From an uncultured Lachnospiraceae bacterium (GTDB lineage: Bacteria > Bacillota > Clostridia > Lachnospirales > Lachnospiraceae): a stretch of DNA of 64,000 bases. The notes beneath the pieces are model-generated. The model did no database searches and was not told where the DNA came from. It saw only the letters and a list, made by a program, of their open reading frames with translations. The DNA is taken from the NCBI GenBank assembly GCA_910587895.1, contig CAJUOE010000157.1, positions 7,585-71,584 of the forward strand. The letters run 5' to 3'. The position numbers were made by a program, and so were the translations under genes. Shown here piece by piece: positions 9,091 through 17,437 of this stretch (within the stretch, counting starts at the first letter, position 1; each line of letters opens with the position of its first letter).

Positions 9091-9975
9091 ATGGATATTA
9101 ATTTTGAATACTATAAGATTTTCTATTACGTCGCAAAATATGGAAATATCACCAAGGCTGCCGCCGCATTGGGCAGCAACCAGCCCAACGTCAGCCGCAT
9201 CATGAAACTGCTGGAGACACAGTTAAACTGCCGGCTCATCATACGCGAGCCGAGAGGCATCCGCCTCACCGAAACCGGGCAGCAGCTCTATGCTCACGTA
9301 GAAATTGCTTACCGCCACCTGCTAAAAGCCCAGGAGGAAATCTGCGGACAGCCTTCCTCCGGAGAGGGCACGGTGGAAATCGGGGCGACCGAGACGGCGC
9401 TGCACCTGTTTTTATTTGATATTTTACATGATTTTAAAACGTTGTATCCGGCCATCAAGATTAACATTCACAACCACACAACACACGAGACCTTAAAACA
9501 GCTTTCCAGCGGAAAGCTTGATTTTGCGCTTATCACGACGCCATTTGAAACGCCAAAATCCGTCCGCTGTGAAAAAATGCTGGACTTTCATGAAATACTG
9601 GTCGGCGGCACCAAATACAAAGACCTGCGCCATGCCATGAGCCTGTCAGACATGAAAAATTATCCCTGGATTGGACTGGCAAGGGGAACGGCAACATACG
9701 AACTGTATAATGATTTCTTCCTAAGGCATAACACAGATATCAGCCTTGACATGGAAGTGGCAACATCCGGTCTGATGCTGCCACTGATAGAAAATAACCT
9801 GGGTATCGGTTTTGTACCAAAACAGCTTGCGCTGCCCTTCCTGCAAGAGGGGAAACTCGTGCAGGTGCAGATAGACTGCGAGATTCCCCGGCGCCAGATT
9901 CAGCTTGTCTCCGACAAAGGTCGGGGAAAAAGCCTGGCGGCAGATACATTTTATAAATACTTAAAAAACCATTGA
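9091..9975 (+). CDS. LysR family transcriptional regulator
   Basis: 294 residues, the usual LysR-family length. Residues about 1-60 form the winged HTH (YYKIFYYVAKYGNITKAAAALG, NVSRIMKLLE, LTETGQQLY). Residues 90-290 are the periplasmic-binding-like effector domain (GTVEIGATETALHLFLFDIL). Start ATG at 9091; AGGAGA lies 14 bases upstream, a long spacing. Divergence from the MATE exporter suggests effector-dependent control of that gene plus autoregulation. The effector is unknown. Confidence 0.93.
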   Translation: MDINFEYYKIFYYVAKYGNITKAAAALGSNQPNVSRIMKLLETQLNCRLIIREPRGIRLTETGQQLYAHVEIAYRHLLKAQEEICGQPSSGEGTVEIGATETALHLFLFDILHDFKTLYPAIKINIHNHTTHETLKQLSSGKLDFALITTPFETPKSVRCEKMLDFHEILVGGTKYKDLRHAMSLSDMKNYPWIGLARGTATYELYNDFFLRHNTDISLDMEVATSGLMLPLIENNLGIGFVPKQLALPFLQEGKLVQVQIDCEIPRRQIQLVSDKGRGKSLAADTFYKYLKNH

Positions 9976-10013
9976 TATCTGCCACCGGAAAACATTTCCA
10001 AAAACCATTTCCC

Positions 10014-13000
10014 CTACTCTTTGACCTGCAGTAATTCCAGAACTTTATATCTGGTTACCTGGATTGAGGCTGCCAGGGCCCCGCAGATACAGGAAAGGAA
10101 ATACAAAAGCCAGCAGATGGCAAGCGTCTCCATGCCCCGTACAAACAGTCCCCACCCAAATACTGCAAGGATAATTGCCACCAGAATGATTCCAACTATG
10201 CACAGGAGAATCTGCTCCAGTACCAGGATAGATCTTGCCCGTTTCTTAGTGACGCCGAGAATCCGTAAAAATGCTGCCTCTCTTGCCAGCTGCAGGATGA
10301 CAAGCCCCGGGCCGAACAGCCCGATCAGCACAGCCGCAGCCACGGCAATTGGGAATAGCGACTCCAGAAGATCACGGACACGTCTGGCATTTTTCAGAGG
10401 TTCCGAATCAACCCGGAACGTTCCCAGCTGGGCATACTGCATCCCGTCTTTTCTCCATTGATCCAGCGAACTCTCCAGCTCTGAAAGCTTTTGGTTATCT
10501 GTCAGCGTATATTCACAGTAGTTTACCGCAAACGGCTGTCCATAAAGGTTTTGCGCCGCATCGTTGATCACGGTGAAGACGCCGACGCCCCTGTCTTCAT
10601 CCCCTGTTTCCATAAATCCCACGACTTTATAGGGTTTTCCCGCACGCTGGATTGCAGCCTCAAGCCGATCCTCCTCGTACACCTGCGGCATAAAATTATA
10701 CAAGTCATCCGACATCATGGTAATCGTATCGCCCAGAGCGATGCCCAGTTTCTCAAAAAGCGCCTTATCCAACAGACATATCCCTCCGGTTTCCTCAAAG
10801 GCGGCGCTGTCGTACCCTTCTGCATAAGTAATCTTGCAGCCATTGATCAGATAACGATCCAGGTCATTGGTAAAGGTGATCGCGCTGCGTACTCCTTCTC
10901 CATTAATACGCACGTCAAAACGGTGGTAATAGTAAACGTCCCTCACCAAATCTGATTTTAACAGTTCCGCAATGGACGTGGACGCAAACTCATTGGCCCT
11001 GCCCTTTACCTCCATCTCCCGGCAGGCATCCTGATATGCCAGCTTTGCCATCACAAATGTGCCAATCCCGGCCGCCAGCACGATCGTTAAGATCAATGAC
11101 ACTGCTGTCTTGCCGATGCTGCGCCGCATATGGCGCAGGATGTATGAGGTTACCTGGTGAAATGCATTGTATTTCCCACGCGCTGGAATCTCTTCTACCG
11201 CTGAAAGCTTTGCCAGATTCAGCCCTGCCGGAACAGGGGCAGTGTCCGCAATGTCCATCCTTGGCTTAGGAGCTGCAAAGGGATTTGCCAATATACCACC
11301 CCTTTTTATCGCGCTGCCTGCCTCTTCATGCAAAAGCTCCAACGGAGGCGTTTTCTTCATTCTTTGCACGAAAAACAGCGTCAAAAGGGAAATAAACATC
11401 AGCTCCAAGACCAGACAGAGGATGACCACATCTATGGGAATCGCCACGTCCGGAACATAGCCCACACCCTCAGGCATATTGCTGTCCGCCATGCCCTCAA
11501 GCGCTTTCCTTACCGTGCTGGACGTATAGAAGAGCCCTGCAAGACCGCCGATTGCCACCGCAGCCACCGATAAAACAGTAAGCGGCATCACAATCGAATT
11601 TCCTGCTTTTTTACCGGGAACCCCCAGAGTCCGCATAATGGCATAGGCCTTTCGGTTCCTGCCGATATAGAGGTACGCCGCAAGGAACAAGGCAAGCGCT
11701 GCCCCAAGCACATACAATACCGTCGTCAATAAGGAAGTCAGCGAGCCGGAGCCAATGCTGTCCCTCATGCCGGCCCAGCCTCCGTCCGAGAAACGCATCG
11801 CCAGGTTTAAGTCTGCCGCCATCGGCTGCGCCTTCTCCAAAAAGCCCTCGATGTCATCCGGGTCTTCAATAAAGACGCTGAATTCTCCCATTCCAACCTC
11901 ATATTTCTCTGGAATCTCAGCCGAAAACAGCGAATTGTGTACAAAAATCGTTCCCAGCCCATAACGCCAGTCAAAATCATTCATACGCTCATTTTCATCA
12001 TTGTTATAGCGAAACGCGCCTATGATTTCCAGTTCCACGGAGGTATTAAATTTCGCAACATCCCCGATCTCCCTGGTGCGCGTGCCAAGCACCCCGCTGT
12101 ACGCCAGCCTGTCCCCAAGCTTCACGTTTATCTTATCGCCCAGAGACAACCCATATGTATCCAGAAAAAGCTCGCTCACCACACAGCCATCGGTATCCTC
12201 CGCCGTCAGGGGACGCCCCTTGGAGACAAGCAGCGCATGCTCATTGACATATGGGATTGCGCGCATATCTGCAGTATACACGATATCATAAGTCATAGCG
12301 CCCTGGTTCAAAGACTCTATCAGCCCTTTATAATACGAGAATTCCTCCTTCTCCAGATAATCGTCGCCCAATCCGTCAACCTCGACCAGGACATCCTGCT
12401 CCGTCATGTATTCTCCCAGTTCAAAAGCCGTTCCCGTCCGTTCACTGTAGCTGCCAAAGGTTATGTATCTCTTACCCTTCCCCAGGGTATCAAAATAAGA
12501 GCGCGTATATTTATCACCTAAACTCCAAGCAATATCCCCCTCAAACGAGACCAATACCCGCATCTCATCATTCCTGATGTCAATATCGCCGGCAAGGATC
12601 TTTACATCCTTAAAAATCAGATACATCTTACTGTAATCTTCCTCCCCATCATATTCCTCATATCCATCATACGTGCCTTCCACAACATAGTTGTTGCTCA
12701 TCCAGGAATCTTTGTCGCTTATGACGCGCTTGTAATCCTCTACCAGTCCGTCCGTCACGTACCTGGTATCTGCCAGCGTGACGCCGGGCAGTGATGCGAA
12801 TTCCTCAAGCTGCTCATCCGTCGGCCAGGGTTTCGGATCCGGCTGAAAGTATTCATAGTCCATAATGACCGGCTCCACACTGTTATCAAGCGCGGCAACG
12901 CCGTGGTACATACTCTCCGCCTTTGCGGCCTCCCTGCTGGTTATGACATAATCCGTAACGCGTGAAAACAACGCAAATGAGGCTGCTGCAACCAAGAGAA

Positions 13001-13061
13001 AAGTCAGCAATGTCTTCACCGGGGAGCGCAAAAGCGTTTTTAATGCAAGGGATTTTTTCAT
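10014..13061 (-). CDS. ABC transporter permease, FtsX/MacB-like, two repeats
   Basis: 1,015-residue membrane protein. An N-terminal membrane segment (TLLTFLLVAAASFALFSRV) is followed by a large extracytoplasmic domain (about 40-440). Next come an FtsX-type block of helices (about 450-600, containing RNRKAYAIMRTLGV), a basic cytosolic linker, a second N-terminal-like helix (about 670), a second extracellular domain and a final FtsX block (about 900-1015, REAAFLRILGVTKKRARSIL). The architecture matches permeases that partner with LolD/MacB-type ATPases in peptide or lipid export and antimicrobial-peptide resistance. Start ATG at 13061 after AAAGGAG. Its ATPase is immediately upstream, 26 bases away. 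Confidence 0.9.
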   Translation of the reverse strand: MKKSLALKTLLRSPVKTLLTFLLVAAASFALFSRVTDYVITSREAAKAESMYHGVAALDNSVEPVIMDYEYFQPDPKPWPTDEQLEEFASLPGVTLADTRYVTDGLVEDYKRVISDKDSWMSNNYVVEGTYDGYEEYDGEEDYSKMYLIFKDVKILAGDIDIRNDEMRVLVSFEGDIAWSLGDKYTRSYFDTLGKGKRYITFGSYSERTGTAFELGEYMTEQDVLVEVDGLGDDYLEKEEFSYYKGLIESLNQGAMTYDIVYTADMRAIPYVNEHALLVSKGRPLTAEDTDGCVVSELFLDTYGLSLGDKINVKLGDRLAYSGVLGTRTREIGDVAKFNTSVELEIIGAFRYNNDENERMNDFDWRYGLGTIFVHNSLFSAEIPEKYEVGMGEFSVFIEDPDDIEGFLEKAQPMAADLNLAMRFSDGGWAGMRDSIGSGSLTSLLTTVLYVLGAALALFLAAYLYIGRNRKAYAIMRTLGVPGKKAGNSIVMPLTVLSVAAVAIGGLAGLFYTSSTVRKALEGMADSNMPEGVGYVPDVAIPIDVVILCLVLELMFISLLTLFFVQRMKKTPPLELLHEEAGSAIKRGGILANPFAAPKPRMDIADTAPVPAGLNLAKLSAVEEIPARGKYNAFHQVTSYILRHMRRSIGKTAVSLILTIVLAAGIGTFVMAKLAYQDACREMEVKGRANEFASTSIAELLKSDLVRDVYYYHRFDVRINGEGVRSAITFTNDLDRYLINGCKITYAEGYDSAAFEETGGICLLDKALFEKLGIALGDTITMMSDDLYNFMPQVYEEDRLEAAIQRAGKPYKVVGFMETGDEDRGVGVFTVINDAAQNLYGQPFAVNYCEYTLTDNQKLSELESSLDQWRKDGMQYAQLGTFRVDSEPLKNARRVRDLLESLFPIAVAAAVLIGLFGPGLVILQLAREAAFLRILGVTKKRARSILVLEQILLCIVGIILVAIILAVFGWGLFVRGMETLAICWLLYFLSCICGALAASIQVTRYKVLELLQVKE

Positions 13062-13087
13062 GGTATTTTCTCCTTTCCTTCCTGTCC

Positions 13088-13750
13088 TTATAACGCCTGA
13101 AGTTTTCCGTCTCTCATCCGAAGCTGCACGTCCGCCATCTCAGCGACCTCCATATCATGTGTTACGATAACGACGCAGTATCCTTTGTCATGTGCAAGGC
13201 TGCACAGAATCTCCATGATATTCTGCGTGTTTGCGCTGTCAAGGTTTCCGGTGGGCTCATCGGCAAGCATGATTTTTGCGCTGGACGCAAGACTCCTTGC
13301 AATCGCCACGCGCTGCTGCTCCCCACCGGACAGTTTCGATGGAAAACGCTCCATCTGCTCCTTCGTGATGCCTACGCCCTCAAGCAGCTGCTGCGCCCGC
13401 GGTTTTGCCTCCTTCGGCGATACCCCGCGAAGCTCCATGGGGAAACAGACATTTTCAACAACCGTCATCAGCGGGAAGAGATGGAACGCCTGGAATATCA
13501 TGGAAATCCCTTCCCTGCGGTAACGATCCAAATCAAGCCCTGCAAGGTTTTCCCCGTCAAAATCCACCTCTCCATCCGTAGGCAGGTCAAGCCCTGCCAA
13601 CAGGGAAAGCAGCGTAGATTTACCGGAACCTGACGGTCCGATGATGGTATAGACATTCCCCGCCTCAAACTTACAGGAGACTTCCGAAACTGCAGCTCTC
13701 TGCGTATTTTTGTATTGATAAGTTACGTTTTCCAATGTTAAATTTGCCAT
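13088..13750 (-). CDS. ABC transporter ATP-binding protein (LolD/MacB type)
   Basis: 220 residues, the normal size for this ATPase family. Walker A GPSGSGKS, signature LSGGEQQRVAIARSL, Walker B IMLADEPTGNLD and the switch His in IVTHD are all present, so it should be active. It energises the adjacent FtsX-like permease. Start ATG at 13750 (MANLTLENV), with AAAGGAG 8-9 bases upstream. A longer in-frame reading to 13837 would run into the sensor gene and has no family support. It is downstream of the BlaI/BlaR1 pair and probably in the same transcript. Confidence 0.93.
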   Translation of the reverse strand: MANLTLENVTYQYKNTQRAAVSEVSCKFEAGNVYTIIGPSGSGKSTLLSLLAGLDLPTDGEVDFDGENLAGLDLDRYRREGISMIFQAFHLFPLMTVVENVCFPMELRGVSPKEAKPRAQQLLEGVGITKEQMERFPSKLSGGEQQRVAIARSLASSAKIMLADEPTGNLDSANTQNIMEILCSLAHDKGYCVVIVTHDMEVAEMADVQLRMRDGKLQAL

Positions 13751-13800
13751 ATTCCTGCTCCTTTGCTTATTATATTTGCCAGCTCCGCGTCCTGCTGCCT

Positions 13801-16275
13801 CTAAATCATCCACCAGCCCAGGTAATAATTTGAACACAGTGACGAGAGCGTCACATTCTTACTGCTGTATTTTTTCGTCAAATCAACCACCTTCGTTTGA
13901 AACTCCCCCTGTTTCATTTCAAGGGCAGCTTCCGCATCCATTTCATTCCACAAACGTTCCACCTCGTCCATCATCCCGCCCATGCATTGATCGCGTTCCC
14001 CGACGGTCACAGTATCCTTGTCCGTGACAGAATACGAGACATGGCAGTTCATATTATCCCATACATACGCGGACTGATTCACAGCGGAATTTTTGTTGTA
14101 AAACAGATTCAATGAGACGCCCTGTTCCAGGCCTTCGAAATTGCTCCCATTGCTCATCACACGGTTTGACATCGCCGCAATATTTATGGTATGTGTAATA
14201 AAATCCTTCTCTTCCTCCGACAGCTCGACCTGAAAATCATCCAGGAGTATGTCGTTCATGATCCTGTCGTAACTTTCATAATTTTCCACCGACCATTCAA
14301 AAACCGCGCGGTCAAAATCCGCTACCGACATATCTTTATAACGATACCCCGGCTGCCGCAGCAAAAGAATTTTGCGGTAATCTTCTTTTGTTCCGGGTTC
14401 TTGTTCACTGCCATTCCTTGCGGTATTTACATAATACATTCTCCCATCAGAATAATGATTCTTCCATTCTTCTATTTCCTTCTCAGGATGCTCCGTTTCC
14501 TGATCATTGATGGACTTATATTCAAATTCAATGCCCACCTTCAGCCTATAGGTGCTCCACTTCTTCTGCAGCGCCTCCACCGCCTGCTGTATCTCAGCTC
14601 TCATATATTCCTCATCTGCAAGCTCTTCCCTGCTCTTAGCCTCCATGGTTTTAGACAGTTCCTCTGTCACGCCGCAGACCGTATCGACATACTCGCCCAC
14701 AGACAAATCGTCCGCATTTGACACATACAAATTTATGCCGTATCCCAGTCCCTGCATTTCTTTTTGTGGCGGGTCGATATCCTCAGGCAGGATGCAGCCG
14801 TAAAAAAATGACTGTGTCCACCACTGGGCAGTCAGCGGCCGCAAAGCGTAGAAAAGAAAAGAAGCCATCTCGTCTGTGCCGCGCATTTCATACAGTTTTT
14901 TATCCACGAAGAAACGACTCAGTACCTCACGGTATTCGTCCGAGGAGGTTGCGGCCAATACCTTGTCCCGGTATTCTGCAACGCTCATATCCTCATAGCC
15001 GTCAAAGCGCAGCGCACTCAGCATTTCATATTCCTCCGCCGTAAAATCCACATTGGATGGAATCGTTTTATCCATCTTGGGAACCGCCGAAGTAGCAAAT
15101 ACAACCGTTACGCTCGTCACAAGTCCGATCGCGACAGCGACTGCGCCTATAGAAAATCTGCGAATCACCATAATGGAACGGATTCTCTTCTCAATTGCGT
15201 TGAGGCTTAAATTGCTGCACAAGGGTCTTATGCGGTTTCTTTCCGCCTCCATATTGATGAGGATATTTGCATAAACAGATTTCTCGTTTACACCTTTACG
15301 GCGGACGACACTCTCGTCGCATGCAAGCTCAACATCACGGTTAAGCAGAATATACATCAGCCAGACCAATGGGTTGAACCAGTGGATGCAGCATACAAAA
15401 ACCGCCAGTAATTTCACTACTGTATCACAGTGGTATATGTGCATATATTCATGCCAGAGTATGTATTCCAACTGCCCGGTCTCTTCCCATTCCAGATTTT
15501 TCGGCAGGAGAATGACCGGTCGAAACACCCCGTAGGTAAGCGGCGTATCCACCCTGTCCGATACTCTTACCTGCGTCTTATGGCAAAATCCATGGAAAAA
15601 CCGCTTTCTCTGCGCCAGGCGCATTTCCATCCACTGTTTCACAAACTCATTCTCAGCAGGCAAAGACATCGAAAATTCCCTGCGGCAGCGCACGTAAGTT
15701 ACCACAAAAAATACGGCGCAAACCAAAGCCCCTATGCCCCATACAATAAGCAGGACATTGTCCCTTAACATGCTCCCGATTTTCTGTAAAAACGTTGCCG
15801 CCCATCCAGTACGCCGCACATCCTGCTTTATATTCACAGTTCCTTGTACCGCGCCCTCCTGTCCGTCTGCCATAACGCTGCAACGTACGGACAGCTGTTC
15901 GGCTGCCTCACCGGTTTTGGCAAGATTCTGTCCGGCTGTCCCTTTGCCCGAATCAGAGATCTGCCGTCCGGACCCACCGACTGTTTCCACTCGCCATGCC
16001 ACAGCATCCTGCACACCCCAAACATCCCATACCTCGCCAAACCAGCCGACTTCCCCTACAGGAGCATCCACCAGCTCCTTCACGGGATCCTGCCCTGCAA
16101 GCGAATAGACGCTGAATTCAGATGGAATCTCAAACGGAACCAAAAGGCGCAGCATGATAATTCCCCACAATACGAGGAAGGTCCTCTTTGGAAGCCTGTC
16201 AATTGCTACAATCCGCATCAATGCAACTACCAGAATCATGACCGCCCCGCAAAAGCTCATTTGCAGTAAACTCAT
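13801..16275 (-). CDS. BlaR1/MecR1-like M56 sensor metalloprotease with non-PBP sensor region
   Basis: 824-residue membrane protein. Its N-terminal half has BlaR1-type transmembrane helices and the zinc protease motif HEYMH (about residue 277), followed by HCDTVVKLL, IHWFNPLVW and ELACDESVV. After a final membrane helix (about 375-395) comes an extracellular region of about 430 residues. That region has no SxxK penicillin-binding domain that I can find. It carries three spaced motifs resembling DMSVAEYRDKV (about residues 423, 518 and 643). In the family, ligand binding activates cleavage of the cognate BlaI repressor. Start ATG at 16275 behind GAGGTGAG, 13 bases after the blaI-like stop; an upstream in-frame ATG at 16308 lies inside the blaI-like gene. 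Confidence 0.88.
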   Translation of the reverse strand: MSLLQMSFCGAVMILVVALMRIVAIDRLPKRTFLVLWGIIMLRLLVPFEIPSEFSVYSLAGQDPVKELVDAPVGEVGWFGEVWDVWGVQDAVAWRVETVGGSGRQISDSGKGTAGQNLAKTGEAAEQLSVRCSVMADGQEGAVQGTVNIKQDVRRTGWAATFLQKIGSMLRDNVLLIVWGIGALVCAVFFVVTYVRCRREFSMSLPAENEFVKQWMEMRLAQRKRFFHGFCHKTQVRVSDRVDTPLTYGVFRPVILLPKNLEWEETGQLEYILWHEYMHIYHCDTVVKLLAVFVCCIHWFNPLVWLMYILLNRDVELACDESVVRRKGVNEKSVYANILINMEAERNRIRPLCSNLSLNAIEKRIRSIMVIRRFSIGAVAVAIGLVTSVTVVFATSAVPKMDKTIPSNVDFTAEEYEMLSALRFDGYEDMSVAEYRDKVLAATSSDEYREVLSRFFVDKKLYEMRGTDEMASFLFYALRPLTAQWWTQSFFYGCILPEDIDPPQKEMQGLGYGINLYVSNADDLSVGEYVDTVCGVTEELSKTMEAKSREELADEEYMRAEIQQAVEALQKKWSTYRLKVGIEFEYKSINDQETEHPEKEIEEWKNHYSDGRMYYVNTARNGSEQEPGTKEDYRKILLLRQPGYRYKDMSVADFDRAVFEWSVENYESYDRIMNDILLDDFQVELSEEEKDFITHTINIAAMSNRVMSNGSNFEGLEQGVSLNLFYNKNSAVNQSAYVWDNMNCHVSYSVTDKDTVTVGERDQCMGGMMDEVERLWNEMDAEAALEMKQGEFQTKVVDLTKKYSSKNVTLSSLCSNYYLGWWMI

Positions 16276-16288
16276 CGTCTCACCTCTT

Positions 16289-16657
16289 TCACTCCAGTTC
16301 TCCGACAATCTGTCTCAATTTCTCAACCTGGTCTGTGGAAAGTTTCTTCCTGCCAAGCAAGGCTGCAAACAGTTTGTCCGCAGAACCATCATAAACTTTA
16401 TCAATCAGTTCATTGGTCTCCGTTTCCTGCACTTCTTCTTTTGCGATGAGTGCATGACACACAAAATTTGGTTCCAGACGCTCAATGGCGCCCTTCTTCA
16501 TGCATCGTTTAATCAGCGTATATGTAGTATTCTTGTTCCAGCCTACCTCCGCGGTCAGTTTTTCTGCAATCCGCTTTGCCGGCAAGTCTCCCTCATTCCA
16601 GAGAACGCTCATGACTTTTAATTCTGAATCAAATAATTTCGTGGTCTCTTTTTCCAT
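16289..16657 (-). CDS. BlaI/MecI/CopY family transcriptional repressor
   Basis: 122 residues, the typical length. It has a winged-helix N-terminal domain (FDSELKVMSVLWNEGDLPAKRIAEKL, NKNTTYTLIKRC) and a C-terminal dimerisation helix region containing the protease-sensitive segment. Start ATG at 16657 with GGAGG 8 bases upstream. It is the first gene of a unit with the M56 sensor and the ABC transporter. The operator pair directly upstream indicates autoregulation and control of the whole unit. Confidence 0.93.
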   Translation of the reverse strand: MEKETTKLFDSELKVMSVLWNEGDLPAKRIAEKLTAEVGWNKNTTYTLIKRCMKKGAIERLEPNFVCHALIAKEEVQETETNELIDKVYDGSADKLFAALLGRKKLSTDQVEKLRQIVGELE

Positions 16658-16679
16658 ATCATTTTCCTCCGTACATATT

Positions 16680-16738
16680 ATAAGACTGTGGTAGTCTGTT
16701 CATGTTTATAGACTACCACAGTCTTATGCACTTGTCAA
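16680..16738 (-). promoter_or_regulatory. blaI-type promoter with paired operators
   Basis: Two copies of GACTACCACAGTC in opposite orientation lie within perfect 17-base inverted arms (16680-16696 and 16711-16727; 14 bases between). Each copy is itself a partial dyad (GACT-N5-AGTC), like BlaI/MecI operators. The minus-strand promoter TTGACA (16738-16733), 17-base spacer, TAGTCT (16715-16710) is overlapped by the upstream operator. Bound repressor would occlude the -10 box. Confidence 0.85.
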
Positions 16739-16756
16739 TAGAATATTATGACATTC

Positions 16757-16784
16757 AAAAGGCAGCCGTTTCTATCGGCTGCCT
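16757..16784 (-). terminator. Rho-independent terminator of coiled-coil gene
   Basis: Stem AGGCAGCCG/CGGCTGCCT (16760-16768 with 16776-16784), 7-base loop, followed on the minus strand by TTTTGAA. It ends the gene at 16865-17278 and insulates the blaI-type promoter next to it. Confidence 0.75.
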
Positions 16785-16864
16785 GATTTATCCGTTGTAT
16801 TTTCGCGATATTATCAAAATAAGCTATGTCAAATCCGTTCCATTATGTAACTCCCCATACATGA

Positions 16865-17278
16865 TTACCCTATTTTCTGTAATTTTTCTGAATGATCCGC
16901 CACTACTTTTTTCAAAATGGAGACATCCTGTTTCATTGTTTCATAATCTTCCACACTGTTTTTATATCGTTCATATGTGGAAGTATAACAGGCCTCTATG
17001 GTATTCAGCCGCGGTAAAATCTCGTTCTCCTGTGTCAATTCTACCTTTTTTACTCTGGTTTTTATCTCCTGTAAATCTTCTTTAATAGGCTGTATCATCT
17101 CTGACATCTCGCCACGCAGGCTTTCCTTCATCTCTGACATCTCGCCACGCAGAACTTCTGCCATTTCTGACATTTCCCCTCTCAGAGAATCTGCCATTTC
17201 TGACATTTCCTCCCTCATGGACTCTTTGAGGGAATCCGTCATTTCTGACATCGCTGATAATATTTCATGATCTGTCAC
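16865..17278 (-). CDS. Hypothetical coiled-coil protein with 11-residue (hendecad) repeats
   Basis: 137 residues, charged, no signal peptide or membrane segment. Residues about 10-64 are five imperfect 11-residue units of the form SEMADSLRGEM, encoded by 33-bp DNA repeats. A second heptad-like coil follows (IKEDLQEIKTRVKKVELTQE). Start GTG at 17278 with AGGAGG 10 bases upstream. It is monocistronic with its own promoter and terminator. Function unknown; the repeats predict a right-handed or extended oligomeric coiled coil. Confidence 0.75.
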   Translation of the reverse strand: MTDHEILSAMSEMTDSLKESMREEMSEMADSLRGEMSEMAEVLRGEMSEMKESLRGEMSEMIQPIKEDLQEIKTRVKKVELTQENEILPRLNTIEACYTSTYERYKNSVEDYETMKQDVSILKKVVADHSEKLQKIG

Positions 17279-17364
17279 TTAATCTGTTCCTCCTCCCTGT
17301 ACTGCAGCAATCAGATCCGACATTTTGCAAATCAATAATATCATTTTTCTCTGTTAGTGTTTCC

Positions 17365-17392
17365 ATTATATCAGGTTTCCCTGCTTTTTCAA
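17365..17392 (-). promoter_or_regulatory. Promoter of coiled-coil gene
   Basis: Minus strand TTGAAA (17392-17387), 16-base spacer, TATAAT (17370-17365), about 85 bases upstream of the GTG start at 17278. Confidence 0.65.
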
Positions 17393-17437
17393 GCCCATCT
17401 TTGCGAAATGCCAGAATCTATAACGGACTGCCCGTCG

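Noticed and set aside
13751..13837. 29-residue N-terminal extension of the ABC ATPase
   Set aside because: It would overlap the sensor gene; the ATG at 13750 has a good ribosome site and matches the family N-terminus.
13801..16657. Beta-lactam resistance locus
   Set aside because: BlaI and BlaR1-like genes are present, but there is no beta-lactamase or PBP2a and no penicillin-binding motif in the sensor; the target genes encode an ABC exporter.
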